DNA of 64,000 nt, from assembly GCF_021129195.1 (NCBI RefSeq), contig NZ_JAJOHW010000065.1, positions 1 through 64,000 on the forward strand. The letters run 5' to 3'. The stretch is from Chromobacterium aquaticum. Lineage in GTDB: Bacteria; Pseudomonadota; Gammaproteobacteria; Burkholderiales; Chromobacteriaceae. Below, piece by piece: positions 27,493 through 35,973 of the stretch (position 1 is the first letter of the stretch; every line of letters starts with the position of its first letter). The translations under genes and the position numbers were made by a program. The notes below the pieces were generated by a model that did no database searches, was not told where the DNA came from, and saw only the letters and a list, made by a program, of their open reading frames with translations.

Positions 27493-27576
27493 TATAATTT
27501 GAGCATGCTACGGCTTAAAATAGACAATTTGTCTGATATTTTGTGCTTGGACATGAGGTGTGACGTTTTAATCACA
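27493..27576. promoter_or_regulatory. Region upstream of leuA: -10 element and two palindromes
   Basis: The 235-base gap between psd and leuA contains TATAAT at 27493-27498 (plus strand). AGACA-ATT-TGTCT at 27522-27534 and TGTGA-N8-TCACA at 27559-27576 are two inverted repeats with perfect arms. The second looks like a CRP site but its spacer is eight bases instead of six. They may be operators of the leuA gene, which itself encodes an N-terminal helix-turn-helix. A further promoter-like pair, TTGACT (27594-27599) and TAGGCT (27618-27623), lies closer to the start. Confidence 0.4.
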
Positions 27577-27651
27577 GTTTTCAATGCGCAGATTTGACTT
27601 TGTGTCCTGCTTGCCGGTAGGCTGGATCAAAATTTGCTGCGGGAGCACATG

Positions 27652-27918
27652 ATGCAATTGGACATTGAACGCTTGATTGCGGACTTCGGCGGGCCGGGAC
27701 AGCTGGCCGAGGACCTGAATCGCTTGTTCGCCGATGAGCCGGTGACCCGGGCGGCGATATACAAATGGAGAGAACGCGGCAGCCTGCCGCTGGCCCAGCT
27801 CAACAAGCTGGCCGGCCTGGCGGTGAGCCAGGGAAAACGCTTCGATTTCAACGATTATCTGATCGGCGTCGGGACAGGCGCGGAAATTGCAACGCAGGGA
27901 CCAGGGAGAAACAGCAAG
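27652..27918 (+). other. Helix-turn-helix coding segment in frame with leuA
   Basis: 89 codons between the first start and the normal LeuA start. There is no stop between the two, and the code quality (high GC at third positions) matches the rest of the gene. The first 65 residues carry the HTH; the last part, [18 protein letters not shown], is a flexible linker. It resembles the short phage-repressor-like HTH domains with an FGG...LA...W pattern. Confidence 0.65.
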
Positions 27919-29460
27919 ATGGGCAATCGTCTTTATATATTCGACACCACCTTGCGCGATGGCGAACAATCGCCGGGCGCATCGATGAGCAAGGAAGAGA
28001 AGATCCGGATTGCGCGTCAGCTGGAGCGGCTGGGCGTGGACATCATCGAAGCCGGCTTCGCCGCGGCAAGCCCGGGCGACGCCGATGCCATCCGCGCGAT
28101 TGCCGAAGTGATCAAGGATTCCACCGTCTGTAGCCTGGCGCGCGCCAACGAGCGCGATGTGCGCGCCGCCGGCGAGGCGATCAAGCCGGCCGCGCGCGGC
28201 CGTATCCACACCTTCATCGCCACCAGCCCCATCCATATGGAAAAGAAGCTGCGCATGAGCCCGGACGAAGTGGTGGTGGCGGCGGTGGAAGCGGTGACCA
28301 TAGCCCGCGAATACACCGACGATGTCGAGTTCTCTGCCGAAGACGCGCTGCGCTCGGACATCAACTTCCTGGCGCGCATTTTCGGCGAAGTGATCAAGGC
28401 CGGCGCCACCACGCTGAACGTGCCGGATACCGTAGGCTACGCGGTGCCTTTCGCCACCGAGGCCTTCTTCCGCGAACTGATCGCCAAGACGCCGGGCGGC
28501 GACCAAGTGACCTGGTCCACACACTGCCACAATGACCTGGGCATGGCGGTGGCCAACAGCCTGGCCGCGGTGCTGGGCGGCGCGCGCCAAGTGGAGTGCA
28601 CCATCAACGGCCTGGGCGAGCGCGCCGGCAACGCCAGCCTGGAGGAAGTGGTGATGGCGGTGCGCACCCGCAAGGATATTTTCGGGCTGGAAACCGGCAT
28701 CGACGCCACCCAGATCGTGCCGGCCTCCAAGCTGGTTTCCACGGTGACCGGCTATCCGGTGCAGCCCAACAAGGCCATCGTCGGCGCCAACGCTTTCGCC
28801 CACGAGTCCGGCATTCATCAGGACGGCGTGCTCAAGCACCGCGAAACCTACGAAATCATGTCCGCCGAATCGGTGGGCTGGAGCACCAACCGGCTGACGC
28901 TGGGCAAGTTGTCCGGCCGCAACGCCTTCAAGACCAAGCTGGTCGAACTGGGCATCGTGCTGGACAGCGAAGAAGCGCTGAATGCCGCCTTCGCCCGCTT
29001 CAAGGAATTGGCGGACCGCAAGCGCGAGATTTTCGACGAAGATCTGCACGCGCTGGTGTCGGACGAACTGAGCTCCAGCCGTGAAGAGGAATACAAGCTG
29101 GTGTCCTTGAAGATCGCCACCGAAACCGGCGAAGCGCCAGTGGCCTCCATCGTGTTCCTGGCGCATGGCGAAGAGCGCCGCGCCCAGTCCAGCGGCTCCG
29201 GCCCGGTGGACGCCGCCTTCAAGGCGATTGAGAGCGTGGCGGACAGCGGCGCGGAACTGGAACTGTATTCGGTGAACGCCATCACCAAGGGCACCGAATC
29301 CCAAGGTGAAGTGACGGTGCGCCTGGCGCTCGACGGCCGCATCGTCAGCGGTCAGGGCGCCGACACCGACATCATCGTGTCCTCGGCCAAGGCGTATCTG
29401 TCGGCCTTGAACAAATTGATGAACCAGGAGCAAAGGCTGAACGCACAAGCGCTGGTATGA
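27652..29460 (+). CDS. leuA: 2-isopropylmalate synthase with N-terminal helix-turn-helix extension
   Basis: First committed enzyme of leucine synthesis, joining acetyl-CoA and 2-oxoisovalerate. The full frame gives 602 residues. Residues 1-89 are not part of normal LeuA and contain a Cro-like helix-turn-helix: [15 protein letters not shown] then [25 protein letters not shown]. From Met90 (ATG at 27919) the sequence is typical LeuA (513 residues): [18 protein letters not shown], the metal and catalytic motifs [13 protein letters not shown] and [14 protein letters not shown], and the C-terminal leucine-binding domain. Both starts have ribosome sites, GGGAG before 27652 and AGGGAG about 10 bases before 27919. 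So a fusion, a shorter normal LeuA, or both may be made. The long form is the new point. Confidence 0.85.
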   Translation: MQLDIERLIADFGGPGQLAEDLNRLFADEPVTRAAIYKWRERGSLPLAQLNKLAGLAVSQGKRFDFNDYLIGVGTGAEIATQGPGRNSKMGNRLYIFDTTLRDGEQSPGASMSKEEKIRIARQLERLGVDIIEAGFAAASPGDADAIRAIAEVIKDSTVCSLARANERDVRAAGEAIKPAARGRIHTFIATSPIHMEKKLRMSPDEVVVAAVEAVTIAREYTDDVEFSAEDALRSDINFLARIFGEVIKAGATTLNVPDTVGYAVPFATEAFFRELIAKTPGGDQVTWSTHCHNDLGMAVANSLAAVLGGARQVECTINGLGERAGNASLEEVVMAVRTRKDIFGLETGIDATQIVPASKLVSTVTGYPVQPNKAIVGANAFAHESGIHQDGVLKHRETYEIMSAESVGWSTNRLTLGKLSGRNAFKTKLVELGIVLDSEEALNAAFARFKELADRKREIFDEDLHALVSDELSSSREEEYKLVSLKIATETGEAPVASIVFLAHGEERRAQSSGSGPVDAAFKAIESVADSGAELELYSVNAITKGTESQGEVTVRLALDGRIVSGQGADTDIIVSSAKAYLSALNKLMNQEQRLNAQALV

Positions 29461-29612
29461 GGTTTTCCGGTCGCGGTGGTCAGCGCGGCGCGTCGTCGAC
29501 AAGGTTTTCCATCCCGTCCTTGTCGGCGCGCAGTCAGCGTTAGACCGCCCGGCCCAGGGGGTTCACTTTATCGATTGTGAAGTCCATCAGGCCCACAAGG
29601 CCGCCCCATTTG

Positions 29613-29691
29613 GCCCCGGCTCACAAGGCCGCGCGGCGGATCGCCGACCCAAGAGGTCGGCGTCGTTGCGCGGCGGAGCCGGGGTTTTTTG
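29613..29691 (+). terminator. Long two-level hairpin terminator after leuA
   Basis: CCCCGGCTC (29614-29622) pairs with GAGCCGGGG (29676-29684), enclosing a second hairpin GCCGACC/GGTCGGC around 29643-29661, and is followed by TTTTTT (29685-29690). The rest of the 300-base gap between leuA and bioD (29461-29760) has no gene that I can support. Confidence 0.75.
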
Positions 29692-29760
29692 CGTTTTACG
29701 CGCGGCCGGGGCGGCGCTAGACTGCCAGCTCTCAACTTAAATCCATGACGGAAAACGCCC

Positions 29761-30399
29761 ATGTCCGCAGCCTTCTTCATCACCGGCACCGACACCGAAA
29801 TCGGCAAGACCCATGTCGCCGTGCAATTGATCCGTCAATGGCAGGCCGAAGGCAAGCGCGTGCTGGCGATGAAGCCGGTGGCCTCAGGCTGCGAGTTGCT
29901 GGCGGACGGCAGTTGGTGGAACGACGATGTGGCGCGGCTGACCGCCGCCACCGGCCAGTCCGATCTGGAGCTGATGAATCCCTACCGGTTCTTGCCGCCG
30001 GTGTCGCCGCATATCGCAGCGAGCGAGGCCGGCGTGGAAATTCGGCTGGACGTGATCGTCGACCATTATCAGCAATTGGCCGCCAGCGCCGACGTGGTGG
30101 TGGTGGAAGCGGCGGGCGGCTGGATGGCCCCGCTGTCCGATAGGCTGTTCATGGCCGATATGGCCAAGGCCTTGCAATTGCCGGTGATTCTGGTGGTGGG
30201 CATGCGGCTGGGCTGCATCAATCACGCCTTGCTGACCGCGCGCGCGGTGCTGGACGCCGGCCTGCCGCTGGCCGGCTGGGTGGCCAATCGAGTGGTGCCG
30301 CAGCAACAGGCTTACGAACAGAATCTGGAAACCCTACAGCGGCATATGCCGGCGCCGCTATTGCTGGAAGTGCCCTATCAGGCCGGCGAATCCAGCTGA
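29761..30399 (+). CDS. bioD: Dethiobiotin synthetase
   Basis: ATP-dependent enzyme that closes the ureido ring of dethiobiotin, the penultimate step of biotin synthesis. It has 212 residues. The P-loop GTDTEIGKTH is at 9-18; KPVASGCE binds the diaminopelargonate carbamate; VVVEAAGGWMAPL carries the conserved acidic residue and glycine of the family; VANRVVPQQ contributes to the base-binding site. It is slightly shorter than E. coli BioD (225). No other biotin genes are nearby, so in this organism the bio genes are split. A long terminator lies just upstream. Confidence 0.9.
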   Translation: MSAAFFITGTDTEIGKTHVAVQLIRQWQAEGKRVLAMKPVASGCELLADGSWWNDDVARLTAATGQSDLELMNPYRFLPPVSPHIAASEAGVEIRLDVIVDHYQQLAASADVVVVEAAGGWMAPLSDRLFMADMAKALQLPVILVVGMRLGCINHALLTARAVLDAGLPLAGWVANRVVPQQQAYEQNLETLQRHMPAPLLLEVPYQAGESS

Positions 30400-30481
30400 G
30401 CCGCCGGTGCGCGGCAGCGCGCGCCGCGACTTGCATCTGTAATATTTTATTGCGTTGCCGCAAGACATTTTCTTGTTTTCC

Positions 30482-30510
30482 TTGACCTTTTTTTCTAGCA
30501 TGCGATTAAC
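30482..30510 (+). promoter_or_regulatory. Candidate promoter of the cox operon
   Basis: TTGACC (30482-30487) and ATTAAC (30505-30510), 17 bases apart, lie in the AT-rich 177-base gap between bioD and coxB. The -10 match is weak. The T-rich spacer is typical of a start region. An inverted repeat CAGAC-N7-GTCTG follows near 30523-30539. Confidence 0.3.
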
Positions 30511-30576
30511 CGGCCGTCAGAACAGACCGGACTAGTCTGCGTTTTTCATGTCAGTCGAGGATTTCAAGGGGGGCTT

Positions 30577-31689
30577 ATGTCCTGTATGCGCGTCCTTTGC
30601 TGTTTGCTGCCGATTTCCTGCGCGTCAGCGGCCGAGCTGAACCTGCAAACCCCCGTCACACCCATTGCGCGCCAGCAGTACGATCTGCACACCATGCTGC
30701 TGATCATCACCGGCGTGATCTTCGCGCTGGTGTTCCTGGTGATGCTCTACGCCATCGTTCGCCATCGCAAGGCCGCGGGCCATCAGGCCAAGCACTTCCA
30801 TGAAAACACCACGGTGGAAATCATCTGGACGGTGATCCCGCTGCTGATCCTGATCGGCATGGCCTGGCCGGCCACCAAGGTGGTGTTGTCGCAGAAAAGC
30901 ACGCGCGGCGAGGACATGACCATCAAGGTCACCGGCTATCAATGGAAGTGGCGCTACGACTATCTGGATGACAGTTTCGGCTTCATGAGCCATCTGTCCA
31001 CGCCGCGCGAGGCCATCGCCAACGCCGCGGCCAAGCCGACCAACTATCTGCTGGAAGTGGACGAGCCGCTGGTGGTGCCCACCGGCAAGAAAGTCCGGCT
31101 GCTGTTGACCGCCAACGATGTGATCCACTCCTGGTGGGTGCCGCAGCTGGGCGTCAAACAGGATGCGATTCCCGGCTTCCTGCGCGACAGCTGGTTCCGC
31201 ATCGACAAGCCCGGCACCTATCGCGGCCAGTGTTCCGAGTTGTGTGGCAAGGACCACGGCTACATGCCCATCGTGGTGGAAGCCAAGGCGCCAGAGGATT
31301 ACGCCAAGTGGCTGGAAGCCAAGAAAAAACAGATGGCCGCGGCGGCGGATGATCCCAACAAGGCGTGGACGCTGGCCGACTTGAAAGCCCGCGGCGAAAA
31401 AGTCTATGCCCAGAACTGCGTCGCCTGCCACCAGGCCAACGGCAAGGGCCTGCCCGGTGCCTTCCCTGCCTTGGACGGCTCCAAGATAGCCACCGCCGAC
31501 AAGCCGGCGCACATCCACATCGTGCTGTTCGGCAGCCAGAAAAACCCAGCGATGCAAGCCTGGGGCAAGCAGCTGTCCGATACCGACATCGCTGCGGTGA
31601 TCACCTATGAGCGCAATGCCTGGGGCAATCACACCGGTGAAATGGTACAGCCCAAAGAGATCAAGGCGGCCCGCGGCGCCACCGGCTGA
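30577..31689 (+). CDS. coxB: Cytochrome c oxidase subunit II with fused cytochrome c domain (caa3-type)
   Basis: 370 residues. An N-terminal signal segment is followed by two transmembrane helices (about 40-60 and 82-102) and a periplasmic cupredoxin domain holding the dinuclear CuA centre. CuA ligands are Cys219, Cys223, His227 and Met230 in CSELCGKDHGYM, plus His184 in IHSWWVP. Glu221, which contributes to the Mg site, is present. A C-terminal cytochrome c domain has the heme motif CVACH (281-285). This makes a caa3-type oxidase, which receives electrons through its own heme c. AAGGGGGG precedes the ATG. It starts the cox gene cluster. Confidence 0.93.
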   Translation: MSCMRVLCCLLPISCASAAELNLQTPVTPIARQQYDLHTMLLIITGVIFALVFLVMLYAIVRHRKAAGHQAKHFHENTTVEIIWTVIPLLILIGMAWPATKVVLSQKSTRGEDMTIKVTGYQWKWRYDYLDDSFGFMSHLSTPREAIANAAAKPTNYLLEVDEPLVVPTGKKVRLLLTANDVIHSWWVPQLGVKQDAIPGFLRDSWFRIDKPGTYRGQCSELCGKDHGYMPIVVEAKAPEDYAKWLEAKKKQMAAAADDPNKAWTLADLKARGEKVYAQNCVACHQANGKGLPGAFPALDGSKIATADKPAHIHIVLFGSQKNPAMQAWGKQLSDTDIAAVITYERNAWGNHTGEMVQPKEIKAARGATG

Positions 31690-31727
31690 GCCCGGCGCTG
31701 AAGGCGGACCCTCGCAAGGAGAGCGAT

Positions 31728-33365
31728 ATGGCAATTGTCGACGACGCCGGCCATGCCGGCCACGCGCCGGAGCATCATGAACGCCCGCGCGGCATCATGC
31801 GCTGGCTGGCGGCCACCAACCACAAGGACATCGGTTCGATGTATCTGTGGTTCTCCTTCACCATGTTCCTGTCCGGCGGGGTGATGGCGCTGTGCATCCG
31901 CGCCGAGCTGTTCCAGCCCGGCCTGCAGTTCTTCCAGCCGGAGCTGTTCAATCAATTCACCACCCTGCACGGCCTGATCATGGTATTCGGCGCCATCATG
32001 CCGGCCTTTACCGGTCTGGCCAACTGGATGCTGCCGCTGATGATAGGCGCGCCAGACATGGCCTTCGCGCGCATGAACAACTGGAGCTTCTGGCTGCTGC
32101 CGCCGGCGGCCTTGCTGCTGCTGCTGTCCTTCATCGTGCCCGGCGGCGCCGCCGCGGCCGGCTGGACGCTGTACGCGCCCTTGTCCACCCAGATGGGCAT
32201 GGGCATGGACATGACCATCTTCGCCATCCACATCATGGGCGTCAGCTCCATCATGGGGTCGATCAACATCATCGTCACCATCCTCAATCTGCGCGCACCG
32301 GGCATGACCATGATGAAGATGCCGATGTTCGCCTGGGCCTCGCTGATCACCGCCTACCTGATCATCGCGGTGATGCCGGTGCTGGCCGGGGTGGTCACCA
32401 TGGTGCTGACCGACCGCCATTTCGGCACCCATTTCTTCAATGCCGCCGGCGGCGGCGATCCCATCCTGTACCAGCATGTGTTCTGGTTCTTCGGTCATCC
32501 CGAGGTCTACATCATGGCCTTGCCGGCTTTCGGCATCATCAGCCAGGTGATCCCGACCTTCGCCCGCAAGCCCTTGTTCGGCTACACCTCCATGGTTTAC
32601 GCCACCTCCAGCATCGGCGTGTTGTCCTTCATGGTGTGGGCGCACCATATGTTCGCCACCGGCATGCCGGCCACCGCCCAGCTGTTCTTCATGTACGCGA
32701 CCATGCTGATCGCGGTGCCCACCGGGGTCAAAGTGTTCAACTGGGTGGCCACCATGTGGCAGGGCAGCATGACGTTTGAAACGCCGATGCTGTTCGCCAT
32801 CGGCTTCATCCTGCTGTTCACCATAGGCGGACTGTCCGGCGTCACCCTCAGCGTGGCGGCGGTGGATATTCAGCTGCACGCCAGCTACTATGTGGTCGCC
32901 CACTTTCATTACGTGCTGGTGGCCGGAGCGCTGTTCAGCCTGTTCTCCGCCATCTATTACTGGTTTCCCAAGATGACGGGCAAGATGTACCACGAGGGCC
33001 TGGGCAAGCTGCACTTCTGGTGGTCCTTGCTGTGGTTCAACGTCACCTTCTTTCCCATGCACTTCCTTGGCCTGGCCGGCATGCCGCGGCGGATTCCCGA
33101 CTACGCGCTGCAATTCACCGAGTTCAACCAGATCGCCAGCATCGGCGCCTTCATGTTCGGCTTCGGTCAATTGATCTTCCTGTTCAACATCCTGCGCTCG
33201 CTGCGTCATGGCAAGCCGGCGCCGCAACTGCCGTGGGAGGACGCCAATACCCTGGAATGGACGATTCCGACCCCGGCGCCCTACCACAGCTTCGTCGAAG
33301 CGCCGCAGCTGGAAGTGATAGAGAACGGCGTGGTGGTGTCCAGCCGCGGCGGCGAGCACCACTGA
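31728..33365 (+). CDS. coxA: Cytochrome c oxidase subunit I
   Basis: Catalytic subunit of the heme-copper oxidase, 545 residues with 12 transmembrane helices. It has the conserved heme and CuB histidines in TLHGLIM, FGHPEVYI, WAHHMF and VAHFHYV. The proton-path residues are present: Glu in GHPEVY and Lys in PTGVKVFN. One clear deviation: the usual HDTY before VVAHFHYV is HASY here (His384-Ala385-Ser386). The aspartate that helps bind Mg in canonical A-type enzymes is therefore alanine. AAGGAG precedes the ATG. It lies 38 bases after coxB. Confidence 0.93.
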   Translation: MAIVDDAGHAGHAPEHHERPRGIMRWLAATNHKDIGSMYLWFSFTMFLSGGVMALCIRAELFQPGLQFFQPELFNQFTTLHGLIMVFGAIMPAFTGLANWMLPLMIGAPDMAFARMNNWSFWLLPPAALLLLLSFIVPGGAAAAGWTLYAPLSTQMGMGMDMTIFAIHIMGVSSIMGSINIIVTILNLRAPGMTMMKMPMFAWASLITAYLIIAVMPVLAGVVTMVLTDRHFGTHFFNAAGGGDPILYQHVFWFFGHPEVYIMALPAFGIISQVIPTFARKPLFGYTSMVYATSSIGVLSFMVWAHHMFATGMPATAQLFFMYATMLIAVPTGVKVFNWVATMWQGSMTFETPMLFAIGFILLFTIGGLSGVTLSVAAVDIQLHASYYVVAHFHYVLVAGALFSLFSAIYYWFPKMTGKMYHEGLGKLHFWWSLLWFNVTFFPMHFLGLAGMPRRIPDYALQFTEFNQIASIGAFMFGFGQLIFLFNILRSLRHGKPAPQLPWEDANTLEWTIPTPAPYHSFVEAPQLEVIENGVVVSSRGGEHH

Positions 33366-33375
33366 GACCGATGCG

Positions 33376-33930
33376 ATGGAAGCCGCCGCCAAACAGAACC
33401 GCAGCAACCGCCAGCTGATGAAGAAGCTGGCGGTGGTGGCGCTGCTGATGTTCGTCTTCGCCTGGGGGCTGATCCCGCTATACCGCGTGGTGTGCGAAGT
33501 CACCGGTCTCAATAACGTGGTCAAGGCCGATAGCCTGGACGAGGCCGCGCCGGCCACGGCGGCGGCGCACGATGTGGAAATGACTTTCGATGCCACGGTG
33601 CAGGCCGGCCTGCCGTGGCAGGTGCGGCCCTTGCAGACTCGGCTCAAGGTGAAGCCCGGCCAGTTCGTGCAGGTGGAATATGAAATCACCAATGCCAGCG
33701 GCCAGCGGGTTGTGGGGCAGGCGATTCCGCGTTACCTGCCGGCGGCGGCGGCTGAGTATGTGAAGAAGCTGGAATGCTTCTGCTTCCGCCAACAGGCGTT
33801 CGCGCCGGGCGAAACCCGGCGTTTTCCGGTGGTATTCGTCGTAGACAAGCGTTTGCCGGCCTCGATAGACAGCATCACGCTGGCCTATACCGTATTCGAT
33901 GTGCCGGGCAACGCGGGAGCCGGTTCATGA
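33376..33930 (+). CDS. ctaG: Cytochrome c oxidase assembly protein CtaG (Cox11)
   Basis: Copper chaperone that delivers CuB to subunit I. It has 184 residues: one N-terminal transmembrane helix (about 15-35) and a periplasmic domain with an immunoglobulin-like fold. The copper-binding ECFCF motif is present (residues about 133-137). The ATG at 33376 follows coxA after ten bases. Its last four bases overlap the start of the DUF2970 gene (ATGA at 33927-33930), which indicates coupled translation. Confidence 0.92.
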   Translation: MEAAAKQNRSNRQLMKKLAVVALLMFVFAWGLIPLYRVVCEVTGLNNVVKADSLDEAAPATAAAHDVEMTFDATVQAGLPWQVRPLQTRLKVKPGQFVQVEYEITNASGQRVVGQAIPRYLPAAAAEYVKKLECFCFRQQAFAPGETRRFPVVFVVDKRLPASIDSITLAYTVFDVPGNAGAGS

Positions 33931-34103
33931 GGGCATGGCAAGGAGTGTTGGCGGTGCTGTCCGCCTTTTTCGGCGTGCGCCGCAAGGCGGACGCGCGCGA
34001 GGACAGCAAGCTGTCGCCGCTGCAGCTGATATTGACCGCGCTGTTGTTGGCGGCCACTTTTATTGGAGTGTTGCTATTGGTGGTGCGGCTGGCCACGTCC
34101 TAA
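33927..34103 (+). CDS. DUF2970 small membrane protein
   Basis: 58-residue protein with one C-terminal transmembrane helix (LQLILTALLLAATFIGVLLLVVRLA) and a charged N-terminal part with the DUF2970 pattern (LAVLSAFFGVRRKADARED). Members sit between ctaG and coxC in many betaproteobacterial cox clusters; a role in oxidase assembly or stability is likely but unproved. The start overlaps the ctaG stop, and the gene is separated from coxC by 21 bases. Confidence 0.78.
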   Translation: MRAWQGVLAVLSAFFGVRRKADAREDSKLSPLQLILTALLLAATFIGVLLLVVRLATS

Positions 34104-34124
34104 TCGGTGTGCGGGGAGAACGCA

Positions 34125-34988
34125 ATGACGACAGCGAATGAGCAGGAGCAGACGCATTATTTCGTGCCACAGCCATCGCGCTGGCCGGCGGTGGGCGCGG
34201 TGGCGTTGTTTTGCCTGGGATTGGGCGCGGCTTTCGCCGTCAATGGCCAGCCGCTGGGCAAGCTATCGCTGGGCGTGGGCGCGCTGATCTTGATCTATAT
34301 GCTGTTCGGCTGGTTCGGCGATGTGATCCGCGAAAGCCGGCATGGCGATTACCAAGGCAAGGAGGACATGTCCTTCCGCTGGGGCATGGGCTGGTTCATC
34401 TTCTCGGAAGTGATGTTCTTCGGCGCCTTTTTCGGCGCCTTGTACTGGGTGCGGGTGGTATCGGTGCCGACCTTGGGCGAAATGGACTACAAGATACTGT
34501 ACCCGGACTTCGACCCCTCCTGGCCGCTGGCCACCGGGCCCGGCATCACCAAACCCTACCAGGCGATGGGCGCCTGGGGCCTGCCGGCCTTGAATACCTT
34601 GATCCTGCTGAGTTCCGGCGCGATGGTGACCTGGGCGCATTGGGCATTGCTGCAGGGCAAGCGGCAGCAGTTGAAGCTGGGCCTGCTGCTGACCGTGCTG
34701 CTGGGTAGCTTGTTCCTGTGCCTGCAACTGTTCGAATACGGCCATGCGATGTCGGAGCTGAACCTGACCCTGGCCTCGGGCGCCTACGGCATGACCTTCT
34801 TCATGCTGACCGGCTTCCACGGCCTGCATGTGCTGCTGGGCACCATCATCCTGGGCGTGGTCTGGCTGCGGGTGATGCGCGGACATTTTGACGACCAGCA
34901 CCATTTCGCCTTCGAGGCGGCGGCTTGGTATTGGCACTTCGTCGACGTGGTGTGGCTATTGCTGTTCGTTTTCGTCTACTGGTTGTGA
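34125..34988 (+). CDS. coxC: Cytochrome c oxidase subunit III
   Basis: Inner-membrane subunit, 287 residues and seven transmembrane helices. It stabilises the catalytic core and bears no redox centre. Typical segments are SFRWGMGWFIFSEVMFFGAF, LNTLILLSSGAMVTWAHWAL, GFHGLHVLLGTIILGVVWLR and FAFEAAAWYWHFVDVVWLLL. The Glu in SEVMFF is conserved. The ATG at 34125 follows GGGGAG. It closes the structural part of the cox cluster (coxB-coxA-ctaG-DUF2970-coxC). Confidence 0.93.
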   Translation: MTTANEQEQTHYFVPQPSRWPAVGAVALFCLGLGAAFAVNGQPLGKLSLGVGALILIYMLFGWFGDVIRESRHGDYQGKEDMSFRWGMGWFIFSEVMFFGAFFGALYWVRVVSVPTLGEMDYKILYPDFDPSWPLATGPGITKPYQAMGAWGLPALNTLILLSSGAMVTWAHWALLQGKRQQLKLGLLLTVLLGSLFLCLQLFEYGHAMSELNLTLASGAYGMTFFMLTGFHGLHVLLGTIILGVVWLRVMRGHFDDQHHFAFEAAAWYWHFVDVVWLLLFVFVYWL

Positions 34989-35066
34989 GAGACAGCTTAG
35001 CTATCTGCCGCGCGGCGGCAGAACCAAAGGCCAGGGGCCGCCGCCGGACGGGGGCGGCCGCTTCGG

Positions 35067-35264
35067 CTAAGCTTGGTGAGGACGCCACCAACCAAACAGC
35101 GCGCCCAGCAGCAAGAGCAGGAACAGGCCGATGGACAGGCCTATGCGCAGAGTGAGGGAACGAACCAGGCGTTGAGAGCCCTGATCGGACTTCAGCAAGC
35201 CGGTCAGACCCCAGAACAGAGCGAGCAAGATGCAGGCGAGCAAGAACAGGATGACAAATTTCAT
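35067..35264 (-). CDS. DUF2909 twin-transmembrane protein
   Basis: 65-residue protein with two hydrophobic helices (about 3-22 and 40-60) joined by a basic loop (SDQGSQRLVRSLTLR). This is the DUF2909 pattern seen next to SURF1 genes in betaproteobacterial cox clusters. It runs opposite to the other cox genes and its start overlaps the most likely start region of surf1, so the two genes share a divergent region. Function unknown; a role in oxidase assembly is suggested by location only. Confidence 0.75.
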   Translation of the reverse strand: MKFVILFLLACILLALFWGLTGLLKSDQGSQRLVRSLTLRIGLSIGLFLLLLLGALFGWWRPHQA

Positions 35265-35973
35265 CGCGCAATCCCCCGGTCGATTGGATCGTCAGTCTTC
35301 AGCTTTAAAGTCTAGCGGCAAACGCCTGGCTTGGCTGTGTTTATTGCTCATGGCCTTGTTGCCCTTCCTGTTGGCGGCATGGCAATGGCAGCGCGCGCAG
35401 GAAAAGGCCGAGTTGCTGCGCTCGCTGACCAGCGCCATCGGCGTGCAACCGGTCAGCCTGCTCTACCGCGAGGCCAGCCCGCAGCCGGAGTTCACCCGGG
35501 TGGCGCTGCCGGACGCGCATCCGGCCGGACCGGTGCTGCAGCTGGAAAACAGCTATCTGGGCGAGGTCAAGGGGCGGCGGGTATTGCAGCCATGGCGGCT
35601 CAGCGACGGCGCGATGGCCCTGGTGGACCTGGGCTGGCTGGCCGACGGCGTGACGCTGCCCGCCATCGACCCGCAGGCGCTGACCTTGCGCGGCCATTGG
35701 ATGCCCTTGCCGCGCCATTTCGTGCTGCCCGGCGCGGTGGCCGGCATCCAGGGGCGAGTCGATTCCATCGATATGACCGCGCTGCGCCAGCGCTACTCCG
35801 GTCCCTGGCATCAGGGCGTGGTGGTATTGGAGCATTCGCAGGATCCGCTGCGGCATTGGCCGGTGCTGCCGGAGTTCATGCCGGAACGCCATTACGCCTA
35901 TGCGGCGCAATGGCTATTGCTGGGCCTGCTACTGCTCTTGTCCTTGTATTCACTGAGGAGGCGTTCCCAATGA
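35251..35973 (+). CDS. SURF1 family cytochrome oxidase assembly protein
   Basis: Heme a insertion factor (Surf1/Shy1) with a long periplasmic loop between two transmembrane helices (about residues 27-45 and 215-235 from the ATG at 35251). Conserved SURF1 elements are LAAWQWQRAQEK after the first helix and AYAAQWLLLGLLLLL at the end. The start is uncertain: the ATG at 35251 overlaps the divergent DUF2909 gene by 14 bases, and a TTG at 35284 would avoid this. The stop overlaps the ATG of the next gene (ATGA, 35970-35973). Confidence 0.82.
   Translation: MTNFIAQSPGRLDRQSSALKSSGKRLAWLCLLLMALLPFLLAAWQWQRAQEKAELLRSLTSAIGVQPVSLLYREASPQPEFTRVALPDAHPAGPVLQLENSYLGEVKGRRVLQPWRLSDGAMALVDLGWLADGVTLPAIDPQALTLRGHWMPLPRHFVLPGAVAGIQGRVDSIDMTALRQRYSGPWHQGVVVLEHSQDPLRHWPVLPEFMPERHYAYAAQWLLLGLLLLLSLYSLRRRSQ

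Noticed and set aside
27559-27576. CRP site upstream of leuA
   Set aside because: Arms match TGTGA/TCACA, but the spacer is eight bases, not six.
31629-33692. Long minus-strand frame (687 codons) opposite coxA
   Set aside because: Antisense of the conserved oxidase subunit I; composition is His/Gln/Gly-rich and shows no family.
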